Assembly (NCBI GenBank): GCA_014376425.1
Contig: JACMRO010000397.1
Span: 1 to 6,323 of the forward strand
DNA: 6,323 bases
Direction of reading: 5' to 3'
Origin: Rubritepida sp.
GTDB lineage: Bacteria > Pseudomonadota > Alphaproteobacteria > Acetobacterales > Acetobacteraceae
Under the pieces are notes generated by a model. That model saw only the letters and a program-made list of their open reading frames with translations. It ran no database searches and was not told the origin of the DNA. Shown in pieces: positions 1 to 4,405 of the stretch (the first letter of the stretch is position 1; each line of letters opens with the position of its first letter). The translations under genes were made by a program, and so were the position numbers.

Positions 1-999
1 CGCACTCTCCATTACCGCGGTCAGTTGCGGCACTCCGACGCCCGCCACGATGCGCGTGGTGCAGATGGAGCCTGGGCCGATGCCGATCTTCACCGCATCC
101 GCGCCGGCCTCGATCAGCGCCCGGGCGCCTTCGGGCGTGGCGATGTTGCCGGCGATGATCTGCACCGAGTTGGACAGTTTCTTGATCCGCTCGACCGCCT
201 GGAGGACGCCACCGGAATGGCCATGCGCGGTGTCGACCACGATGACGTCGACATCGGCCGCGATCAGCGCCTCGGCCCGGGTGAAGCCATCTTCGCCTAC
301 GCCGGTGGCCGCCGCCACGCGCAGCCGGCCCAGGCTGTCCTTCACCGCGCCGGGGTGGTTGGACGCCTTGTCCATGTCCTGCACGGTGATCAGGCCCATG
401 CAGCGGCCGGCATCGTCCACCACCAGCAGTTTTTCCAGCCGGTGCCTGTGCAGCAGCATGCGCGCGGCTTCGGCGGTGACGCCGACCGGGGCGGTGACCA
501 GATTCTCCCGCGTCATCAGTTCGTAGACGCGCAGATTGGGGTCGGTGGCGAAGCGGGTGTCGCGGTTGGTGACGATACCCACCAGGCGACGACTTTCGCG
601 CTCCACGACCGGGAAGCCAGAGATGCGCGTCTGCGCCGTCAGCGCCCGCAAATCGGCCAGCGTCTGGTCGGGATGGACCATGACCGGGTTTACCACCATG
701 CCCGACTCGAAGCGCTTCACGCGGCGCACCTGCTCGGCCTGCTCCTCCGCCGTCATGTTCTTGTGGACGACGCCGATGCCGCCGGCCTGGGCCATGGCGA
801 TGGCCATCGGCGCTTCGGTCACAGTATCCATGGCGGCGGCGATCAGCGGGATATTCAGGCCGATCTCACGCGTCAGGCGGCAACGCGTGTCGGTCATGTT
901 GGGAAGGACCGTGGAGTAGGCCGGTACCAGCAGCACATCATCAAAGGCATAGGCCTCGGCGATGGACATTCGCTCAATCAGGGGGGAATCAAACGCCAT
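1..999 (-). CDS. guaB: IMP dehydrogenase (GuaB), C-terminus cut off by window edge
   Basis: This encodes inosine-5'-monophosphate dehydrogenase, the cytoplasmic enzyme that oxidises IMP to XMP with NAD+, the first committed step of GMP synthesis. My own translation runs 333 codons without a stop up to the window edge; bacterial family members are usually about 485-500 residues, so roughly the last third is missing. The N-terminal part of the TIM barrel is at about residues 1-95 (FDDVLLVPAYS, AAMDTVTE). A tandem CBS (Bateman) module follows at about 100-222 (MVVNPVMV, GIVTNRD, ELMTREN, GLITVQDMDK). The barrel then resumes with VDTAHGHS (255-262) and the catalytic-loop motif GIGPGSICTTR, whose Cys313 is the IMP-attacking cysteine. 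The start is ATG, with GAAAGG at 1007-1012 placed 7 nt upstream. It lies 86 nt beyond the stop of the Bug-type gene. Identity is certain; only the missing C-terminus, including the mobile flap, is unseen. Confidence 0.97.
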   Translation of the reverse strand, partial: MAFDSPLIERMSIAEAYAFDDVLLVPAYSTVLPNMTDTRCRLTREIGLNIPLIAAAMDTVTEAPMAIAMAQAGGIGVVHKNMTAEEQAEQVRRVKRFESGMVVNPVMVHPDQTLADLRALTAQTRISGFPVVERESRRLVGIVTNRDTRFATDPNLRVYELMTRENLVTAPVGVTAEAARMLLHRHRLEKLLVVDDAGRCMGLITVQDMDKASNHPGAVKDSLGRLRVAAATGVGEDGFTRAEALIAADVDVIVVDTAHGHSGGVLQAVERIKKLSNSVQIIAGNIATPEGARALIEAGADAVKIGIGPGSICTTRIVAGVGVPQLTAVMESA

Positions 1000-1004
1000 G
1001 GGAA

Positions 1005-1017
1005 GACCTTTCAGGTC
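1005..1017 (-). promoter_or_regulatory. guaB ribosome binding site inside a small hairpin
   Basis: On the minus strand GACCT and AGGTC form a 5-bp perfect stem around a 3-nt loop (GAA). The purine-rich GAAAGG (1012-1007) that serves as the Shine-Dalgarno sequence of guaB occupies the loop and 3' arm, 7 nt before the ATG. The ribosome binding site is well supported by spacing. That the hairpin has any regulatory effect is only inference, because a 5-bp stem is weak. Confidence 0.5.
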
Positions 1018-1042
1018 GCTCAACCTTGGCGGACCCTGTTAG

Positions 1043-1066
1043 GCCGAAGCGGCTTGCGCCGCAAGC
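1043..1066 (-). terminator. Weak hairpin cluster between the Bug-type gene and guaB
   Basis: Just past the TAG stop of the Bug-type gene, the minus strand carries GCTTGC-GGC-GCAAGC (1066-1052), a 6-bp perfect stem. An overlapping GCCG-CTT-CGGC (1053-1043) follows. These could end the upstream transcript, but no run of T follows either stem, so a classical intrinsic terminator is not demonstrated. They may be ordinary GC-rich palindromes. Confidence 0.3.
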
Positions 1067-1085
1067 GCGCGGATGTGACGGCAGG

Positions 1086-2048
1086 CTATTCGGCGCGGAT
1101 ACCGGCGCGGGCCACTGCCTCGCGGAATAGCGCGGTCTGCTCGCGCAGATAGATGGCGAAGGCGGGGGCCGGGCGTGCATCGACCTCCACGCCCACCGCG
1201 CCGAAGCGGTCGCGGACCTCGTCTGTCGCCATCAGGGCCATCATCTCGGCCGACAGGCGCTCGACGATGGCGGGCGGCGTGCCGGCGGGCGCCAGCAGCC
1301 CGATCCATGCACCCAGATGCAGGCCGGGCAGGTTGGCCACTTCGGCCAGCGGCGGGATTTCGGGCGCCAGGGCGCTGCGGCGGGAGAGCGACATGCCGTA
1401 AGCCCGCAACCGGCCGGCGCGCAAATTGGGCAGTGTCGCGGCCGCGGTTTCCAGGGTGTAGTCGACCTGGCCTGCCAGCAGCGCCGTCATCGCTGGTGCG
1501 CTGCCCTGGAATGGTACGTGTAACGTCTGCAGTCCGGCCCTGGCATTGAAGTATTCGGTGATGAGGTGGGCGGTGGCGCCGGCGCCGGAGGAGGCGAAGG
1601 TGTACCGGCCGGGCGATGCCCGCACCAGGGCCAGGAATTCCGCCGCGTCGCGCGCCGGGAAGTCGGCCCGCGTGGCAAGAATGTAAAAGGAGAGGCCGCC
1701 CAGGGCGATGGGTACCAGGTCGCGCTCCGGATCGTAGGGGGTGCGCTGCACCAGCGGGAAGATGGTGACGGGGCCGGAGGAGCCAGCGAGCAGGGTCAGG
1801 CCGTCGGGTGCGGCGCGGGCGGCGACGTCGGTCCCGATCATGCCACCCGCGCCGGCGCGGGTTTCCGGCACGACGGACTGGCCCAGCCGCTCGCTCAGCG
1901 CCTGGGCGAGGATGCGGCCGATAAGGTCGGTCGCCTGGCCGGGCGGCCAGGGAATGATGATGCGCAGCGAGCGGGCGGGCCAGGCAGGCTGGGCCTGGGC
2001 GGTCGCAGCCAGGGGTGCGGCCAGTAGCGCGCGGCGGAGCAGGACCAT
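1086..2048 (-). CDS. Bug/TctC-family tripartite tricarboxylate transporter substrate-binding protein
   Basis: This is a periplasmic solute receptor of the Bug (TctC) family, whose members capture small carboxylates or related metabolites for a TctAB membrane transporter. The protein has 320 residues, normal for the family. It starts with a Sec signal peptide: MVLLRR, then a hydrophobic stretch, then a likely signal peptidase I site after AQA (about residues 17-19). Family hallmarks follow in order: IIIPWPPGQATDLIGR (30-45) with the conserved Asp41, the RAGAGGMIGT strand-loop (64-73), SSGAGATAHL (153-162), HVPFQGSAPAM (177-187) and LLAGQVDYTLE (190-200). The ATG is preceded by a strong GGGAGG (2053-2058), 4 nt away. 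No TctA or TctB gene is visible here, so this is an orphan receptor as far as the window shows. Orphan Bug genes are common in Roseomonas- and Bordetella-like genomes. The ligand cannot be read from the sequence. It follows the small gene by 45 nt and might be co-transcribed with it. Confidence 0.92.
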   Translation of the reverse strand: MVLLRRALLAAPLAATAQAQPAWPARSLRIIIPWPPGQATDLIGRILAQALSERLGQSVVPETRAGAGGMIGTDVAARAAPDGLTLLAGSSGPVTIFPLVQRTPYDPERDLVPIALGGLSFYILATRADFPARDAAEFLALVRASPGRYTFASSGAGATAHLITEYFNARAGLQTLHVPFQGSAPAMTALLAGQVDYTLETAAATLPNLRAGRLRAYGMSLSRRSALAPEIPPLAEVANLPGLHLGAWIGLLAPAGTPPAIVERLSAEMMALMATDEVRDRFGAVGVEVDARPAPAFAIYLREQTALFREAVARAGIRAE

Positions 2049-2093
2049 GAAACCTCCCGAAATTGTGACAAGGCTACGCGCCGTTTGGCGAAA

Positions 2094-2363
2094 TCAAAAG
2101 GGATGCCGCAGGTGCCATAGCCGTTCATGCGCCGCGACCAGGCTTTCCATGTTGCGGCGACGATTCACGTCGGGCGTGACCGGGCGCCGGGTCATCATCA
2201 GCTCCAGCGTCCGCAGCAGCTGGTCCGCGACATCGAAATCGGACTGGTCGCAAGCGTGGTGGAACGCGATCAGGATCTTGTCGGACAGCCGGCGGCTATG
2301 GCGCTGCGTGATGGTCTTGCCCGGTTCACGCAGATCCTCCCCCACGTGATCGTCAACGGCCAT
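2094..2363 (-). CDS. Small conserved protein of unknown function (89 aa)
   Basis: This encodes an 89-residue protein with no signal peptide or membrane segment, probably cytoplasmic. The N-terminal third is charged and variable-looking. The core (about residues 27-63) reads as two amphipathic helices, DKILIAFHHACDQSDFDVA and DQLLRTLELMMTRR. A basic stretch, VNRRRN, and an ending SLVAAHERLWHLRHPF follow. I recall similar short hypothetical proteins in alphaproteobacteria, with a DKILIAFHxACDQ...LLRxLE core and a C-terminal AHERLW-like helix, but I know no experimentally established role. The start is supported by GAGGAT (2369-2374), 5 nt before the ATG. An overlapping ATG at 2368 lies in another frame. 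It ends with TGA, 45 nt before the Bug-type gene. The protein could be a small adaptor or helical-bundle regulator; that is only a guess. Confidence 0.72.
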   Translation of the reverse strand: MAVDDHVGEDLREPGKTITQRHSRRLSDKILIAFHHACDQSDFDVADQLLRTLELMMTRRPVTPDVNRRRNMESLVAAHERLWHLRHPF

Positions 2364-2372
2364 GCCATATCC

Positions 2373-2419
2373 TCGCTTCCCTAAGACCGTTGCATGAGGT
2401 GTGCCGTTTTGGGAAGCGA
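2373..2419 (-). promoter_or_regulatory. Perfect 9-bp inverted repeat in the leader of the 89-aa gene
   Basis: On the minus strand TCGCTTCCC (2419-2411) is perfectly repeated inverted as GGGAAGCGA (2381-2373), with a 29-nt loop between. The 3' arm overlaps the first two bases of the GAGGAT ribosome binding site of the 89-residue gene, so a folded leader would partly block that site. The loop also contains CACCTC, which could pair with the same Shine-Dalgarno, and a four-codon reading frame ATG CAA CGG TCT TAG. Alternatively the repeat may be a protein operator, or part of the 3' end of the SCO transcript. Function is inference; the symmetry is seen directly. Confidence 0.4.
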
Positions 2420-2453
2420 TTCGGCCCGATGGACGACGGGCAGGCGCGCATGA

Positions 2454-3140
2454 TCACGATGATGTGAGGCGACGGAGCATGGCCGCTGTGCCGCGCGCCA
2501 TCTCTTCCACCGAGGTTTCGGGGCGGAACAGGCTTTGCACCTGGCCGTCCGGCCCCACCAGGTACACGAAGCTGGAGTGGTCCATCACATAGTGCGTGGT
2601 GTCCTGGTTCTGCCCGCGGGCGAAGTAGACCCGGTACCGGCTGGCCACTGCGCGAATCTGTTCCGGCGTGCCCGTCAGGCCCTGCATGCGGGGGTGGAAC
2701 CGACTGACGTAATCGGCCATGGCGGCAGGGGTGTCACGTTGCGGATCGATGGTGATCAGGATCGGCGTGACGCGCGCCCCGGCTGGCCCCAGCGCATCGA
2801 TGACATCGGCGATGCGGCCGAGCTCGGTGGGGCAGACATCCGGGCAATAGGTGAAGCCGAAATAGACCAGAAGGAACTGCCCGGCATAGTCCCGTTCGGT
2901 GACCGCCAGCCCGTCCTGCCTGACCAGGCTAAAAGGCCCGCCCAGCGAAATGCCAGGCGGCAGCTGTAAGCCGCCGCCGGCGGATGGCACCGGCAGCTGC
3001 TGGCCGAACACGCTGGCCAGGCGCTGCGCGAAGACAGCGCCCACCCCCTGGCCCGGGGCGCGGCTAAACCAGGCATGCCCCCAGATACCGCCGATGACCA
3101 GCAGCAGCGCGAGGGCCGAGTAGCGAATGATCTTCAACAT
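2454..3140 (-). CDS. SCO1/SenC family copper chaperone for cytochrome oxidase assembly
   Basis: This is a membrane-anchored, periplasm-facing thioredoxin-fold protein of the SCO1/SenC/PrrC family. These proteins deliver copper to, or keep reduced the cysteines of, the CuA site of cytochrome c oxidase. It has 228 residues. An uncleaved N-terminal membrane helix spans about residues 3-25 (ALALLLVIGGIWG). A Pro/Gly/Gln-rich linker of about 40 residues follows. The domain begins at GGPFSLVRQDGLAV (67-80). The copper/redox motif is YFGFTYCPDVCP, with Cys99 and Cys103 (CxxxC). The third copper ligand is His188 in YVMDHSSFVYLV. ITIDPQRDTP (129-138) is also typical. The ATG has no recognisable Shine-Dalgarno. 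An in-frame TAG lies upstream with no other start codon between, so the start is fixed by elimination. It begins 62 nt after nrdB; no cox genes are seen beside it. Confidence 0.93.
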   Translation of the reverse strand: MLKIIRYSALALLLVIGGIWGHAWFSRAPGQGVGAVFAQRLASVFGQQLPVPSAGGGLQLPPGISLGGPFSLVRQDGLAVTERDYAGQFLLVYFGFTYCPDVCPTELGRIADVIDALGPAGARVTPILITIDPQRDTPAAMADYVSRFHPRMQGLTGTPEQIRAVASRYRVYFARGQNQDTTHYVMDHSSFVYLVGPDGQVQSLFRPETSVEEMARGTAAMLRRLTSS

Positions 3141-3162
3141 GGGCCGGGCATACCGCCGGCGA

Positions 3163-3187
3163 CAGGGCGCCTCAACCCTGCGCCCTG
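3163..3187 (-). terminator. Stem-loop after nrdB, possible terminator
   Basis: Fifteen nt past the TGA of nrdB, the minus strand has CAGGGCGC (3187-3180) and GCGCCCTG (3170-3163). They form a perfect 8-bp GC-rich stem with a 9-nt loop. No T-run follows, so it is not a textbook intrinsic terminator. It could protect the 3' end of the nrdB message or lower read-through into the SCO gene. A second short inverted pair, GCCGG/CCGGC, lies at 3143-3160 directly before the SCO start codon. Confidence 0.45.
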
Positions 3188-3202
3188 CATGCTAAAGCCA
3201 TT

Positions 3203-4255
3203 TCAACTGCGGGCGAGGACAATCTCGCCGCTGGGCTGCGCCGTGGCGAAGACGTTCTCGGCAAATGCCTCTTCCCATGTGCCGCCCGTGCTGGCCTTGG
3301 AGTATTCGGTCGCCCGGTTCTCGAAGAAGTTGGTGTGCTCGATGGCGTTGAGCATTTCGTCCAACCAGGGCAGCGGGTTGCGTTCGATGTGGTACATCGG
3401 CTCAAGGCCCAACTGCTGCAGCCGGCGATCGGCGATGAAGCGGATGTATTGCTTCACGGATTCGGCCTCCAGCCCCTGCACACCGCCCAGCTCGAAGGCC
3501 AGGTCGATGAAGCTGTCCTCATGTTCCACGATGGTGCCGCAGATCAGGTAGAGGTCGCGGCGCAGCTCCTCGTCCCAAATCTCCGGATTTTCCTGCACGA
3601 AGGTGCGGAACAGTCGGATAACCGAGAGGCAGTGCAGCGTTTCGTCGCGAACGGACCAGCTGACGATCTGGCCCATGCCTTTCATTTTGTTGAACCGGGG
3701 AAAATTCATCAGGATGGCGAAACTGGCGAAGAGCTGCAGCCCCTCGGTGAAGGCACCGAAGGCCGCCAGCGTCTTGGCGATCTCGCGCTTGCTGTCCACC
3801 TTGAACGACTGCATGTAGTCGTACTTGTCCTTCATCTCCTTGTATTTGAGGAAGGCGGTGTATTCGATCTCCGGCATGCCGATGGTGTCGAGCAGGTGCG
3901 AATAGGCGGCGATGTGGATCGTCTCGGTGTTCGAGAACGCGCTCATCATCATCAGGATTTCGGTGGGTTTGAAGACCTGGCTGTACTGCTTCATGTAGCA
4001 GTTGTTCACCTCGACATCGGCCTGGGTGAAGAATCGGAAGATCTGCGTCAGCAGGTTGCGCTCTGACGCGCTCAGATTCTTCTGCCAATCCTTCACGTCG
4101 TCGGCCAGCGGCACCTCCTCGGGCAGCCAGTGGATGCGCTGCTGCGTCAGCCAAGCGTCATACGCCCAAGGGTAGCGGACGGGCTTGTAGACCGGGTTGG
4201 CGGTTAGGAGGTCGAAGCGGACGGGAGAGGCGTCGGGAGTGATGGAATCGGGCAT
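3203..4255 (-). CDS. nrdB: Class I ribonucleotide reductase, beta (diiron radical) subunit NrdB
   Basis: This is the small subunit of class I ribonucleotide reductase. It houses the diiron centre and stable tyrosyl radical that starts ribonucleotide reduction in the partner NrdA. It has 350 residues, a normal full length. All expected metal ligands are present: Asp80 (FFTQADVEVN), Glu111 and His114 (NTETIHIAAYSH), Glu171 (GAFTEGLQLF), and Glu205 and His208 (SVRDETLHCL). The radical tyrosine is Tyr118. The radical-transfer chain can be proposed as Trp43 (HWLPEEV), Asp204 and the C-terminal Tyr318 in FFENRATEYSK. That last motif resembles the eukaryotic R2 tail motif more than the E. coli one. 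These equivalences come from family alignment in memory. No ATP-cone is fused. The start ATG has only a weak purine stretch, AGAGA, upstream, but the N-terminus reaches the conserved NPVYKPVRYPWAYDAW block soon after. It lies 150 nt downstream of nrdA, probably in one operon. Confidence 0.97.
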   Translation of the reverse strand: MPDSITPDASPVRFDLLTANPVYKPVRYPWAYDAWLTQQRIHWLPEEVPLADDVKDWQKNLSASERNLLTQIFRFFTQADVEVNNCYMKQYSQVFKPTEILMMMSAFSNTETIHIAAYSHLLDTIGMPEIEYTAFLKYKEMKDKYDYMQSFKVDSKREIAKTLAAFGAFTEGLQLFASFAILMNFPRFNKMKGMGQIVSWSVRDETLHCLSVIRLFRTFVQENPEIWDEELRRDLYLICGTIVEHEDSFIDLAFELGGVQGLEAESVKQYIRFIADRRLQQLGLEPMYHIERNPLPWLDEMLNAIEHTNFFENRATEYSKASTGGTWEEAFAENVFATAQPSGEIVLARS

Positions 4256-4282
4256 GAAAAATCTCTGTGCTGGGGGGAGCTT

Positions 4283-4314
4283 AAAGGAAGGCGATGGCGC
4301 CGTGGCGCATCGCC
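4283..4314 (-). terminator. GC-rich hairpin plus T-rich tail between nrdA and nrdB (terminator or attenuator)
   Basis: On the minus strand GGCGATG (4314-4308) pairs perfectly with CATCGCC (4296-4290). The inner bases CGCC and GGCG extend the stem past a single bulged C (4297), leaving a tight loop at 4302-4303 that would open to about four bases. The stem is followed at once by TTCCTTT (4289-4283). This has the form of a moderately strong intrinsic terminator, 28 nt before the nrdB start. Because nrdA and nrdB are needed together, partial read-through or an mRNA-processing/stability role is more likely than full termination. The structure is seen; the role is inferred. Confidence 0.5.
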
Positions 4315-4405
4315 AGGTTAACGGGCGCGAAGCCGAGGCAAAATTGACCGAGACGCTCCGGCCGGAAGATCACGCGGTGAAGGCGGACGGGAAGGCTGCA
4401 GGCAC

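Noticed and set aside
25..1152. Long plus-strand open frame of 375 codons opposite guaB
   Set aside because: Its product is an Arg/His/Asp/Gly-rich composition typical of antisense frames in GC-rich genes, and the opposite strand clearly encodes IMP dehydrogenase with its catalytic motif.
2065..2082. CGCC-AAAC-GGCG hairpin before the Bug-type gene
   Set aside because: Only a 4-bp stem, common by chance in GC-rich DNA, and too far from the Shine-Dalgarno to block it.
1566..2349. Overlapping plus-strand open frames across the Bug-type gene and the small gene
   Set aside because: The minus-strand reading gives a signal peptide, family motifs and good ribosome binding sites; the plus-strand products are Gly/Arg- or Ser/Arg-rich without domains.
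3335..4066. Plus-strand open frame of 243 codons opposite nrdB
   Set aside because: It overlaps fully with nrdB, whose metal ligands are all intact; the plus-strand product shows no recognisable motif.
4357..4366. 10-bp palindrome TCCGGCCGGA in the nrdA-nrdB spacer
   Set aside because: Short GC palindromes are expected by chance at this base composition, and it has no loop or T-run to suggest a terminator.
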